Part shown: piece after piece, positions 7,767-16,581 of the stretch
Position numbering within the stretch: the first letter of the stretch is position 1
Layout: each line of letters opens with the position of its first letter
Assembly: GCF_029277445.1 (NCBI RefSeq)
Contig: NZ_CP119567.1
Coordinates: 836,498-900,497, forward strand
DNA length: 64,000 nucleotides
Direction of reading: 5' to 3'
DNA from: Pararhizobium qamdonense
Lineage (GTDB): Bacteria; Pseudomonadota; Alphaproteobacteria; Rhizobiales; Rhizobiaceae
The notes under the pieces: generated by a model
Databases searched by the model: none
Told to the model about the DNA's origin: nothing
What the model saw: only the letters and a program-made list of their open reading frames with translations
Program-made: the position numbers and the translations under genes

Positions 7767-9530
7767 TTATTCGCCGGCCAACTGGAAATTCTCGATGATG
7801 CTGTCATTGACCGAACGGTCCTTGAAGGGGATCCACTCGATCCACCGGCGTTCAAATTCCGGATGGCGGGTGCGGAAGAGTTTCGCCTCATGCCGCGCTT
7901 CAGGAAAATGCTCGCTCCTCGCCAGGGCACCGGCCTTGAGATAGCTCGCGTAGAAATAATTGGGGGCCAGGGCCAGCGAGCGGTTCGCCGCCTCGATCGC
8001 CGCTGGCCAATTGCCGTCGATCGTGTGTGCGGCGGCAAGCTCGCCGAGATTGTGGAAAAGATAGGGCTCGAAAGGGCTGAGCCGGATGGCTTCCTTCAGA
8101 TTGTGAATGGCCTCGCGCGGCTGCAGCAGCAAGGCTCTCGCACTGCCGAGCCCGGTCAGCGCCAGCGAAAAACTTGGATTGATGTCGATCGCCTGCCGGA
8201 AGAGGTCAACCGCCGAATGCGGCCGCGCCTCGAGAATTTCGACGAAGCCGAGATAGCAGTAGGAGCGCGCATCGAGGCTATCCATCAGCGCCGCGCGGCG
8301 CGCATAGCTTGCAACGATTTTCAGTTCGTCGCTGTCGGCGAAGTTCAGCCAGGATTTCCACAGGTGCCACCATGCCAGCTCGTTGAGCGCTGCACTGGAA
8401 TTGGGATCTTCATTATGGGCCTGTCTGAAATAGGCATAGGCTTTGCCGGTATCTTCGGAGGAGCGGCGCCGCATGTGCCAGCGCCCCCGGCGCACCAGCT
8501 GCCAGGCCGATAGCGCCTCCGGCGGGACCTGGAACGTCCGTATCTGCTCGACCCGGTCGAACTCGTTTTCGAGGCGCGCGACAATCTCGCCGCCCAGTTC
8601 CCGCTGCAGGCGCAACAGCTCGTCGAAATCGCGCTCGAACCGTCCGGTCCAGATGACGCGGGAATTGGAACTGTCTGCGAGCGACGCGTCGAGACGAAGC
8701 CGCGTGGCATCGCCCGTCACTGCACCCGTCACGACGTAGCGCACGCCGAGCAGGTGGCCGATTGCGGCCGTGGTCAGCGACGGGTCTCGGAACTGGAAGC
8801 TCGAATCCCGCGATATGACCGGAACGGAGCGGGTGTTGGCCACCCCCGTCAGGATATCGTCGGCAATGCCATCGCACAGATAGTCAAGACGCGGATCGCC
8901 TGTGAGGTTCTTGAAGGGCAGCACGGCCAGTGCCGGCAGCTCTCCTTGCACGGCAGGCGGACCGGTTTGACCGCGCCCTTCCACCAGCGTGGAGACACCA
9001 CTCTCGCCCGCGCTGGAGATGAACACCCGCACGGGAACGGAGATATTCTTCAGCTGAAACGGGCCAAGATCTGTAAATGTCAGCTGGAACTGCTGCTGAA
9101 GCTGCAGATAGGCCGTTTCCGTTAGTGCGATACCGCCATGCGGCGAAAATTCCTGCACGCGCGCCGCAATGTTGACCGTGTCGCCAAACACACCGTCGTC
9201 GCGAATAATCACCTGGCCGGCACTGATGCCCGTCCGGAACGGCATGATGCGGTCGCGCGCAACCGCACTGTTGATCTCCGCAATAGCTGCCTGGAATTGC
9301 AACACCGCCTGCAACGCAACGATGGGGTTTCCAAAGAGGGCCATGATACTGTCGCCCGCAGCCCCGAACGTATTGCCCCCGGCGCGCTCAACGGCTTCCA
9401 CGATCACTGCGCGACGCTCATCAAACAGCCGCAGCGCCTCTTCCTCATCGATATGCATGAGCTTGGAAAAGCCAACCGCATCGACAGAAACCACCGTCGC
9501 AATCTGCCGCGGATGCCGTTGTTCACGCAT
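7767..9530 (-). CDS. Class III adenylate cyclase with TolB-like and TPR domains
   Basis: Predicted to make cAMP. The catalytic domain (~residues 8-185) has the first metal Asp in SVDAVGFSKLM, the second in FGAAGDSIMALFG, and the Asn/Arg transition-state pair in FGDTVNIAARVQ. The usual adenine-specifying Lys before the second metal site is replaced (GNTFGAAGD), as in other cyclase-TPR proteins I know from rhizobia, so nucleotide specificity is not certain. A TolB-like domain follows (~200-325, LAVLPFKNLTGDPRLDYL), then tetratricopeptide repeats (~370-560). It is soluble, with no transmembrane helix. I prefer ATG 9530, with a GGGGGA ribosome site 12 bases upstream. A GTG at 9548 is in frame. 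The gene precedes the P450-DyP gene and, with the Crp-like regulator, completes a local cAMP circuit (inference). Confidence 0.87.
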   Translation of the reverse strand: MREQRHPRQIATVVSVDAVGFSKLMHIDEEEALRLFDERRAVIVEAVERAGGNTFGAAGDSIMALFGNPIVALQAVLQFQAAIAEINSAVARDRIMPFRTGISAGQVIIRDDGVFGDTVNIAARVQEFSPHGGIALTETAYLQLQQQFQLTFTDLGPFQLKNISVPVRVFISSAGESGVSTLVEGRGQTGPPAVQGELPALAVLPFKNLTGDPRLDYLCDGIADDILTGVANTRSVPVISRDSSFQFRDPSLTTAAIGHLLGVRYVVTGAVTGDATRLRLDASLADSSNSRVIWTGRFERDFDELLRLQRELGGEIVARLENEFDRVEQIRTFQVPPEALSAWQLVRRGRWHMRRRSSEDTGKAYAYFRQAHNEDPNSSAALNELAWWHLWKSWLNFADSDELKIVASYARRAALMDSLDARSYCYLGFVEILEARPHSAVDLFRQAIDINPSFSLALTGLGSARALLLQPREAIHNLKEAIRLSPFEPYLFHNLGELAAAHTIDGNWPAAIEAANRSLALAPNYFYASYLKAGALARSEHFPEARHEAKLFRTRHPEFERRWIEWIPFKDRSVNDSIIENFQLAGE

Positions 9531-9820
9531 CAGAGCAACGTCCCCCACTCGGATTAACGTATAAGCAATATGAAGATTAGCAAAGAGATGCTGTGAAGAG
9601 TATGCACGGTTTCATATTTTTTCCAGCACTGCTGGTAGACATGCTGACGGGAATACAGTGGCCTGCTGCCGGCTAAGGCCGGTGACGTCAGCTCAACGCG
9701 TTTAAAATGTGCGCCTTGAATACCGGACGGCGTAAAAACGCACAATCACGATTCCTGATTTACACTTAACAAGGTTGGTTGCACCTTGATTTGCTGTCTG
9801 CTTCTTAAACGGAGACGAGA

Positions 9821-11854
9821 TCAATTCCCACCCTTAACAACAGTCTGCGATTCACCATGAATAGTGGAGAATATCGGCTGGAATACTGGTGCCAGAAACT
9901 TGGCACCTTGCAGCGACAGGTGGTCCCCGTCCTTATAGAGAACTTTTCCATCGGCCATGGCGTGGCATTTTTCACTGTCGCACAGGGCCTTCATGGGATC
10001 GACCAGAAAAGAGCCACTTTCTTCCGCGCTGAGCGTTAATATTTGCCGTGACAGCGCCTGCCTGCGTTGCGTGTATGCGAGCGGAGGAGCGATATCGAGA
10101 GACAAGCCGGTCATTTTGGCGCGCGCCAGCGCTTCTGGCACATCACGCCCCATTTCCGGCACGTCCATGACCAAGACGACTCGTGTGCCCTGCTGGGCAA
10201 GCTTGGCGATGGTCGTGCGGAAGCTTGCAAGGATGGGGGCAGAGAAGTCTTCCAGTTCCGGCTGAGGTGACGCATCGAAGTAAATTCCCTCGCCTGGCAG
10301 TTCCGCCCGGTGAACATATTTGGGCCAGTAACCGACCAGAAAGACGAACGGGAATTTTTCCCTTTCGATCAGGTCCATGATGGCCTTGTTGGTGTCCTTG
10401 CACCGATCGACGAAATGCTGGGGACCAAACACTGTATCGGGAAGCGGCGGGCAGGATGCCCGCCCGACAAACTTGCCGGATACGCCGCTTTGAAGCGCCG
10501 CATCGCTGATCGCCGGCGCAATGGCCGCTGCGTGAGAATCTCCCCAGACAAGGAATTGAGGCTTCCCATCGCCCGAAGCCCCCATGGCGCAGAGGTTTCC
10601 CTCGCGGATGGCACCCAGTTGCAAACCGCTCCCGTCGGTATCCGTAAAGCATTTTTCCGACAGGAACGGACCTTTATCGTAAGTGGCCGCGTACAGCGCG
10701 TAGACGTCCTTTGGCAACCGTTGGGGAATACCGCCCATGTCCTTGACGATAAAACCGAACGCGACCGCCGCGATCATGGCGCCGCCACTGACACCGAGCA
10801 TAATCAGCTTTGACGATGCGACCGCGCCATAACGTGCCGGCTGTTCGATCAAGCGCCAGGAGAGATAGGTGAAGAAAAACGAGAGAACTACGACCTGAAC
10901 GCTGTTCATGAAAGTCAGTTCATGACCCAGCCAATTTCTGAAAAAGACGATAACGGGCCAATGCCAAAGATAGAGGGAATAGGAGAGCCGCCCGATAGCA
11001 ACAAAGACACGGCTGTTTAAAACGGCCGCAACAATTCCGTCTTTGGCGCCGGCATGAATGACCAGAGCGGTCGCCACGCATGGGAGCGCCGCGTAAACGC
11101 CTGGAAACGGCGTTTCACGGGAATAGAGGAAAACGGCAGCCAAAATGCCACCGATCCCCAAAAGGCTAAGATATTTCGGTAATCCAGCGCGGTAGTCCGG
11201 ACGCGGCAGTATCGCGACCGCCGAGCCAATCAGAAGCTCCCAAACGCGGAAATGAAGGAAATAGAAGGCTTTTTCCGGGGAATGAAACACCGCCCAACTG
11301 CTGGCGGCAAACGATGCCAAAAGCACGGTCAGCAAGATCCCGGTCAAATGTTTTCTGGCGTATCTGTGGGCAAGCACGAGCGCCACGGGAAAGACGATGT
11401 AGAATTGCTCTTCCAGCGACAGTGACCAGGTATGCAGCAGCGGTTTGAATTCGGCGGCGATATCGAAGTAGCCGCTCTCGCTCTCAAAAAGCAGGTTCGA
11501 CGTGAACAGCGCTGCCGCTCTCACACTTTCGGCAAAATATTCAAACTCCTTCGGCATGAAGAGGAACCATGCCACGACTGACGTCGCCAGGATCATTGAA
11601 AACAATGCAGGCAGGATGCGGCGGATGCGCCGCAGGTAGAACCTGCCAAAACTGAAGTCATCCTGGTCCAGATCGGCCATGATCACTCTGGCCATGAAAT
11701 AGCCGGAGAGAACGAAAAACACATCGACTCCGACAAAACCGCCGGGAAACCAGGAGATATCCGCGTGGAAAAACAGGACGGGCAGAATTGCGACGGCTCT
11801 TAGTCCGTCAAGGTCTGGCCTGTAATCAAGATGTCTGTTGGCCACTGCTTCCAT
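9821..11854 (-). CDS. Acyltransferase 3 (OafA/YrhL type) with C-terminal SGNH domain
   Basis: A 677-residue membrane O-acyltransferase, probably acetylating a surface polysaccharide. The N-terminal ~360 residues form about ten hydrophobic helices with the family hallmarks RPDLDGLRAVAILPVLFFHA, FVGVDVFFVLSGYF and FYLRRIRRILPA. HTWSLSLEEQFYIVFP (around residue 140) carries the conserved H-x-W-S-L-x-x-E-E-Q-F. The C-terminal ~300 residues are an SGNH hydrolase-like domain with FLVWGDSHAAA (Gly-Asp-Ser nucleophile) and DGDHLSLQGA (Asp-x-x-His). This fused layout is typical of O-antigen acetylases. It borders a cluster of glycosyltransferases, which supports a role in LPS or exopolysaccharide decoration. 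The 266 bp between its stop and the cyclase hold no gene I can support. Confidence 0.9.
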   Translation of the reverse strand: MEAVANRHLDYRPDLDGLRAVAILPVLFFHADISWFPGGFVGVDVFFVLSGYFMARVIMADLDQDDFSFGRFYLRRIRRILPALFSMILATSVVAWFLFMPKEFEYFAESVRAAALFTSNLLFESESGYFDIAAEFKPLLHTWSLSLEEQFYIVFPVALVLAHRYARKHLTGILLTVLLASFAASSWAVFHSPEKAFYFLHFRVWELLIGSAVAILPRPDYRAGLPKYLSLLGIGGILAAVFLYSRETPFPGVYAALPCVATALVIHAGAKDGIVAAVLNSRVFVAIGRLSYSLYLWHWPVIVFFRNWLGHELTFMNSVQVVVLSFFFTYLSWRLIEQPARYGAVASSKLIMLGVSGGAMIAAVAFGFIVKDMGGIPQRLPKDVYALYAATYDKGPFLSEKCFTDTDGSGLQLGAIREGNLCAMGASGDGKPQFLVWGDSHAAAIAPAISDAALQSGVSGKFVGRASCPPLPDTVFGPQHFVDRCKDTNKAIMDLIEREKFPFVFLVGYWPKYVHRAELPGEGIYFDASPQPELEDFSAPILASFRTTIAKLAQQGTRVVLVMDVPEMGRDVPEALARAKMTGLSLDIAPPLAYTQRRQALSRQILTLSAEESGSFLVDPMKALCDSEKCHAMADGKVLYKDGDHLSLQGAKFLAPVFQPIFSTIHGESQTVVKGGN

Positions 11855-12302
11855 CCATTTAGCGAACTCACTTGGTCTTCGTCACGCGACGCCTACATGC
11901 AGGAGGCCGTGTATAGGAAGGTTTCCGATCGGTGTCCAAATCATTGATCAGAAAAAATGCCGCACTTCTGCAACGTGAACGAACTCCAGAGCGACCATTG
12001 AGTGCGCATCATCACTTACTGCAGCCTGTACGGGCATATATGCTACAAGAATAATCCGCAGCACGAATTGTATCGGAATTGCCTATCCCGCAATTGTGGA
12101 AGATAAAGGATGATCTTGTTCAATTGTTTGCATCATCCTGCCGCAGATACGCCTGAAATCCTTGGATTACAGCACGGCCAAGCCAGCCTATTTTATCCGA
12201 ACATCCTGAAATCTAACGGGGAAATACAGAAATCGCTGGCGCTCTACGGGAAAACGGATTTATATTTTACTGCCAAAACTCCAGATACCCGCAGGTTTTT
12301 CC
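11855..12302. other. Intergenic region with possible short coding remnants
   Basis: This 448-bp gap separates divergent genes and is AT-richer than its neighbours. A GTG-initiated frame at 12002-12106 (34 codons, beginning VRIITYCSLYGHICYKN) and a second ATG frame from 12110 have ordinary residue composition rather than the Arg/Ala-rich look of shadow frames here. Neither has a convincing ribosome site or a family I recognise. They may be remnants of a polysaccharide gene or chance. No hairpin terminator or clear promoter is obvious. Confidence 0.3.
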
Positions 12303-13007
12303 TTGAATACAGACATCGATCATCTCCAGAATTTTCGAGCGGAACACCGCAAATGGCTTACCAAGCTGGGAATTTTGGATCGGCCCTGGCTTCTGTTCGG
12401 ATCTGCGCCTGACCCGACCCTTCCACAGGAAATTCTGCAGAACTGCGCGCGCGTGGATATCAACAATGCGGGAAAAACCGCAAATCAGCTTGGGCTCCCC
12501 CCTGCTGACCTGACATTCCGCAAGAAAAAGAAGTCCTGGGAGGAGCACCCCTATGTGCGGACGCGGGGTCTTTTGTGGCTCCATACGAGACCGCTCTGGG
12601 TCATGCATCTCAAACTCCTGTTGAAACCCAACGTTCGCTACAAAAGCCTGATGCGGGCAACAAAGAGTGACCGGGAGGCGATCGTTCACCACGTCAGCGG
12701 CGGCCTGCCTGCGGAGATCGGAGACGTGGGCAAAGTGACGAACGGCGTTGCAGCGCTGTGTTATGCGCTCTTCATGGGTGTGCCCTCTGTGACGCTGGCT
12801 GGCTTCTCCTTGCAGAAAATGGGGCATTCCTACAATGCCAAGGGAAGCGTTCGCAGACAGATCGAGGAGGATACCTTCGTGCTGACGCAATTGCGCGATC
12901 GAGGCGATGTCTTCACCACCGAGCGGGACCTTTCAGACTATGTGGGCATCCCGCTTGCCCAAAGCTACCAGGATATCTCCGCCGTAGAGCCTGGTGTAAA
13001 ACGCTGA
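12303..13007 (+). CDS. GT42/DUF115-like putative glycosyltransferase (paralogue 1)
   Basis: A 234-residue protein without signal peptide or membrane helices. Near the N-terminus is a nucleotide-binding-like turn, RPWLLFGSAPDPTLP. The middle has KVTNGVAALCYALFMGVPSVTLAGFSL followed by GHSYN, and near the end SDYVGIPL. The same ordered signature (NGxxAxxxA...GxPxVxxxG...GHxYN...GIPL) is in the protein at 16582-17316, so the two are paralogues. A G-x-G/S-P turn followed by a small-residue helix and a GID/GFS strand end is also seen in GT42 sialyltransferases and DUF115/MptE-like proteins, and I base the fold assignment on that pattern. The start is TTG behind a GCAGG; no better start is visible. 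It probably adds or modifies a surface sugar. Donor and acceptor unknown. Confidence 0.6.
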   Translation: MNTDIDHLQNFRAEHRKWLTKLGILDRPWLLFGSAPDPTLPQEILQNCARVDINNAGKTANQLGLPPADLTFRKKKKSWEEHPYVRTRGLLWLHTRPLWVMHLKLLLKPNVRYKSLMRATKSDREAIVHHVSGGLPAEIGDVGKVTNGVAALCYALFMGVPSVTLAGFSLQKMGHSYNAKGSVRRQIEEDTFVLTQLRDRGDVFTTERDLSDYVGIPLAQSYQDISAVEPGVKR

Positions 13008-13023
13008 CCGGGCTGCCGGTCAG
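13004..13023. terminator. Short hairpin spanning both convergent stop codons
   Basis: CTGACCGG, loop GCTG, CCGGTCAG forms a perfect 8-bp stem. The TGA of the plus-strand gene lies in the left arm and the TGA of the minus-strand gene in the right arm. There is no T-tract on either side, so termination is possible but not certain. Confidence 0.4.
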
Positions 13024-14510
13024 GGACGCTCGATCCAACTATAGCCGAAGCGATAGGTGTCGCCGCTTTTTCCCCGATGATAGGGAATGCTGAGAAAACG
13101 GCTTTCCAGCCTTTCTGCCGCTATGCCGTTTTTTGCCAGAAATGCGATGATGTTTGGCGGAATGCTCTGCCGATCGTCACCCTCGGCTGACCAAACCGCA
13201 AGAAGCAGGCCCGCGGGTACAGGAAGAGTGCCGATTTCTGCGGGAAAGTACGTCAGGAACACGGGTGTATCGGGAAACTCGATCTTCAGATTGCCTGCCA
13301 GAATACGGTCATCCACGACGACCCCGCTTGGCTTCGCATCCCGATCGTTCAAAACGCTGTGGGTAAAATCGCTATAGGGTGTATGCGCAAAGGAATAGCG
13401 GCCAATCATGGGACCAGCATAAACGCTGGCAAAAAGCATCAGGATTGTGCCAACGGACAGGAAAGCCACAATCCCCACAAACTTTGGCAATCGCGGTGAA
13501 GCCTCGATGTGAGCCGCATCGATCTTGGCTGCAAGATAAAGCGGCGTCAGGATAATGAAGAGCACAAGCCATTTTTCGCGGACATGTGTCGCTTGAATTC
13601 CGATGACAATAACAGCCACGATCACCAGACAGGCAACGAGCATGCGTCCGGTGACGCGCGTCCATTGGCTTTCAGCCTTGGCGATCTCTTTGAGGTGACC
13701 GTAGAAGACAAGGCCGAACACGGCGGCCGGAATGGCGATGCTCTTGACGATCGCGATACACAAGGCGAGGAGCCCATGAAAGACATGGGGTAAGACTGCG
13801 GATTCGGCGCCTTCCTTCATTTCGCTGATCGTGCCGCCGCTTGCCAGGGCGAGGTTTGAAAACACCCAGTAGATATGCGGAGCGGCGACGACAAACGCCG
13901 CCGCTGCAGCCAGAAGAACTCTCCAGTCGAAAAGTCGCTTGCGCAATTCCGGATCCGGCAAAATGGCGATAACAGCTGCAACGGGGATGACCACGAAATT
14001 ATACTTCGCAAGGACACCCAGCCCGACAGCAAGACCCGTCATCAGATAGGTGGACAGGCGCGGTGTTTTGAGAGTTTCCAGGAACCCGTAGAGAAACAGA
14101 GACACGGTAAACAACGCGGCAACCGTATGAGAAAGGTCGCGTTGCACAAGGAGAAAGATGGCCGGCACGGTCAATATGCCCAGCATCGCCATCATGGAGA
14201 GGGCGCGATCCGAGATGATCGCCCGCGCCGCCAACCCATAGAAAAACAGAGCGCACAGCAGAAAGCCGTTTTTTACGATCGTCAATGTGGCGACCGATAT
14301 TCCGAACATGCCGGAAACGATATATTGCAACCAGTTGTAGAGAGGCGGTTGCGTTCCGTATCCAGCCAGAAAGAACTGGGATAAAAATGCCTGTTCCGAC
14401 TCGTCGATCTCGAGAGATTCCTGCCGCAGCAACCTGACGGTGACGCTGATCAGGCAATATATCGCCACCAAAAAGAAAACCAGTTCTGGCTTGCGGACCA
14501 ATAATTTCAT
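13020..14510 (-). CDS. GT39-like integral membrane glycosyltransferase
   Basis: A 496-residue multi-helix membrane protein of the PMT/ArnT-like (GT-C) type that moves sugars from polyprenyl-phosphate donors on the periplasmic side. The first loop carries the acidic pair expected of GT-C enzymes (SLEIDESEQAFLSQF), followed by GTQPPLYNWLQY, a common feature of this family in rhizobia. Around ten hydrophobic helices span residues 8-370. The last ~130 residues are a soluble periplasmic domain. It converges on the 12303-13007 gene with only 12 bp between the coding ends, and stands apart from its upstream neighbour by a 330-bp gap. Acceptor is unknown; lipid A, LPS core or exopolysaccharide are all possible. 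Confidence 0.8.
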   Translation of the reverse strand: MKLLVRKPELVFFLVAIYCLISVTVRLLRQESLEIDESEQAFLSQFFLAGYGTQPPLYNWLQYIVSGMFGISVATLTIVKNGFLLCALFFYGLAARAIISDRALSMMAMLGILTVPAIFLLVQRDLSHTVAALFTVSLFLYGFLETLKTPRLSTYLMTGLAVGLGVLAKYNFVVIPVAAVIAILPDPELRKRLFDWRVLLAAAAAFVVAAPHIYWVFSNLALASGGTISEMKEGAESAVLPHVFHGLLALCIAIVKSIAIPAAVFGLVFYGHLKEIAKAESQWTRVTGRMLVACLVIVAVIVIGIQATHVREKWLVLFIILTPLYLAAKIDAAHIEASPRLPKFVGIVAFLSVGTILMLFASVYAGPMIGRYSFAHTPYSDFTHSVLNDRDAKPSGVVVDDRILAGNLKIEFPDTPVFLTYFPAEIGTLPVPAGLLLAVWSAEGDDRQSIPPNIIAFLAKNGIAAERLESRFLSIPYHRGKSGDTYRFGYSWIERP

Positions 14511-14841
14511 CGTCTGCTTTCTACCAATAGCGCCGGAATATTAGGCACCTATATCAAGTTCGGTGCGATTGCCAGCTTGCCGACACCCTCCGCACTGCCG
14601 TTCGCAGCAAGCTGACGCTTACGTAATGCAAGCGTTGCCCGGCATTCGCCCTTGAAGGCCATGACGAGGCGGCTATTTTAGTTGCTCGATGAGGATGACA
14701 CCCCTAAGCTTGCATTTCGACAGAAGGGATGGAACTGGAAAACAAAATGCAGAGTGATGCATATCTCTGGAACTGTTGTGCAGCTGGAAACAACCACCCG
14801 CTGCACTTAACCTGACCTGAAACTTGAGAATCGGAACAGTT
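14511..14841. other. Divergent intergenic region, no gene seen
   Basis: 331 bp between the GT39-like gene (-) and the GT8-like gene (+). I see no supported open frame, no long inverted repeat and no known operator. It presumably holds both promoters. An in-frame TTG at 14824 could start the downstream gene but the ATG at 14842 fits better. Confidence 0.5.
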
Positions 14842-15525
14842 ATGACGGACAAAGCGAACGTATACATCGGCTTCGACAGCAAGGAAGTCGTCGCCTATCA
14901 CGTGCTCACCCAGAGCATTTTGGAGAAAAGCTCCATCCCAGTCTCTTTCACGCCCATCTCGTTGGACAATGTAGGACAGATTTTCACGCGCGAACGAAAT
15001 GCGCTTCAATCGACAGAGTTTTCATTTTCCCGGTTCCTGGTCCCATATCTGAGCAATTTTGAAGGCTGGTCCCTGTTTGCCGATTGCGACATGCTCATGC
15101 GCACCGATATCGCCAAGCTGTGGGAATTGCGCGACGACCGTTATGCGGCGATGTGCGTCAAACATAACTATGTCCCGAAGGTCGAAACGAAATTTCTCGG
15201 GCAGGTTCAGACCAAATACGAGAAAAAGAATTGGTCGAGCGTCATTCTGTTCAACAATGCCAAATGCAAAAAACTTGACCTGGACTATGTCAACAGCGCA
15301 ACCGGCCTTGAGCTTCACCAGTTCAAATGGCTGGAATCGGAGGAGCTGATCGGCGAACTCCCACCGACCTGGAACTGGCTGGTGAACGAATACGAACACA
15401 ATGAAAACGCCGATCTCGTGCACTTCACAGACGGCGGCCCCTATTTCGAAGAGTACAAGAACGACGACTATGCGCAGGAGTGGTTTGATGCGCGCGAACG
15501 TGTGCTTTTCGTTCAACAGCGTTGA
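14842..15525 (+). CDS. Glycosyltransferase (GT8-like fold, DxD motif)
   Basis: A 227-residue cytosolic glycosyltransferase. It opens with a Rossmann-like strand ANVYIGFDSKEVVAYHV, has FSFSRFLVPYLSNFEGWSLFADCDMLMRTDI with the metal-binding D-x-D equivalent (ADCDM) near residue 80, and ends with LVHFTDGGPYFEEY, a His-containing stretch often contacting the donor phosphate in GT-A retaining enzymes. Length fits a minimal GT-A domain without extra domains. The ATG at 14842 is used because an upstream TTG (14824) only adds six unconserved residues. It lies in the surface-polysaccharide cluster and is followed by a strong hairpin terminator. Sugar specificity cannot be read from the sequence. Confidence 0.8.
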   Translation: MTDKANVYIGFDSKEVVAYHVLTQSILEKSSIPVSFTPISLDNVGQIFTRERNALQSTEFSFSRFLVPYLSNFEGWSLFADCDMLMRTDIAKLWELRDDRYAAMCVKHNYVPKVETKFLGQVQTKYEKKNWSSVILFNNAKCKKLDLDYVNSATGLELHQFKWLESEELIGELPPTWNWLVNEYEHNENADLVHFTDGGPYFEEYKNDDYAQEWFDARERVLFVQQR

Positions 15526-15546
15526 GGCTTGAAGCCGTCATCGATT

Positions 15547-15571
15547 ACAGCCCCGGTTGCGCCGGGGCTGT
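15547..15571. terminator. Bidirectional hairpin terminator
   Basis: ACAGCCCCGG, loop TTGCG, CCGGGGCTGT gives a perfect 10-bp stem between the convergent genes ending at 15525 (+) and 15581 (-). A short T-run (CCCGTTTTAG) follows on the plus strand. Confidence 0.75.
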
Positions 15572-15580
15572 AGGCCCGTT

Positions 15581-16492
15581 TTAGAGCGGCGTGCGATGCC
15601 TGGAAAATGTGTCGTTGTAGTCCAAGCCGATCAGCTCAAGTGCAGATGTTGACGAGTAGTTTTCGAGCTCGACACCGTTTTCGCTGGCAAATTCTTTGGC
15701 GAGCGCCAAATGGCTGAGAATACGGCCCTGTCCCCTTTGAATTCCTGTGAAGCTGCGGGTTTCCTTCTCATAAAAGCGGGGCTCGTTGGCGTTGGCGATG
15801 TCTATGCCCAGAAAACCCAGTTTTTTCACCCCCAGCGACAAGGCAAACTGTACCGCTGACACGACGACCGAGCCGCCCCGGAAGACACCGGCACCAGGGT
15901 CTGTCGAAAACCCAGCTTCTCCGTCAGTGCTCAGCCTTATGTAAGGCAGCGCCTTCAATTCAGCGATGCCTCTGCGCTTGTGCCGGTATGGTTTTTGAAC
16001 ATCGTCGGAAAAAATGATTTGCCGATGTTGCAGCCAGGATCGATCCTGCTCGCAAATTGCTCTGATCACGCTGACGGAGAAAACGCATGGACAATGCGGC
16101 GGAATTCTTTGAAAGAGATCGAAGTGGTTCCAGACAAATCTTTCATCATCGATGACAACGGCGAGTGGTGCTGCGATCTGATCGGGCACGAGATGCAGGG
16201 ATCCGTTCAAAGGAATGCATGAATTTTCTTCCGCGCGCGACAAGTCGCAACTCCCGATGGAAGGTCCTGTGCCGACGATATAGATGGCCGGGCTTTGCGT
16301 ATGAATGCCCTCGGCGCTGATCAACCGCCCAACCAGAGTACCGCAGAAATGGATCGAGCCGCGCTCCTGCCGGGTCGGCGGAATGAGCTTGAGACCGGGA
16401 AGCCAATCCTGCGCATGGGCGCGGGATTTTCCGCCGAAGAGCTGGGCAGCTAGCTTTATGAACGTCCTTGATAAAGGGCGATTTGCGGGCAT
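15581..16492 (-). CDS. GT42/DUF115-like putative glycosyltransferase (paralogue 2)
   Basis: A 303-residue protein with the clearest GT42-like pattern in the locus: AIYIVGTGPSIGSCDLSR near residue 75, then a variable lobe, then GGSVVVSAVQFALSLGVKKLGFLGIDIAN (around residue 205). In GT42 sialyltransferases a G-x-G-P-S turn and an equivalent helix ending in G-I-D play the donor-binding roles, so a nucleotide-sugar transferase is the best guess. DUF115/MptE-like pyrophosphokinases share the fold and cannot be excluded. No signal peptide or membrane helix is present. It is the last of three same-strand genes (18201 to 15581) with gaps of 48 and 89 bp, probably one operon. Confidence 0.6.
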   Translation of the reverse strand: MPANRPLSRTFIKLAAQLFGGKSRAHAQDWLPGLKLIPPTRQERGSIHFCGTLVGRLISAEGIHTQSPAIYIVGTGPSIGSCDLSRAEENSCIPLNGSLHLVPDQIAAPLAVVIDDERFVWNHFDLFQRIPPHCPCVFSVSVIRAICEQDRSWLQHRQIIFSDDVQKPYRHKRRGIAELKALPYIRLSTDGEAGFSTDPGAGVFRGGSVVVSAVQFALSLGVKKLGFLGIDIANANEPRFYEKETRSFTGIQRGQGRILSHLALAKEFASENGVELENYSSTSALELIGLDYNDTFSRHRTPL

Positions 16493-16581
16493 TGGCTAAC
16501 CCTCTCTTTTCATGTGTCGCTCTTGCATATGCGGCTACGACAGCGCGCCGGCCAAGATCAGCATGAGGCTGTCACGGGATA

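Noticed and set aside
9592..9607. A TGTGA-N6-TGCAC stretch upstream of the cyclase, considered as a third CRP-type site
   Set aside because: The left half matches but the right half shares little with TCACA, so it is far weaker than the two perfect sites.
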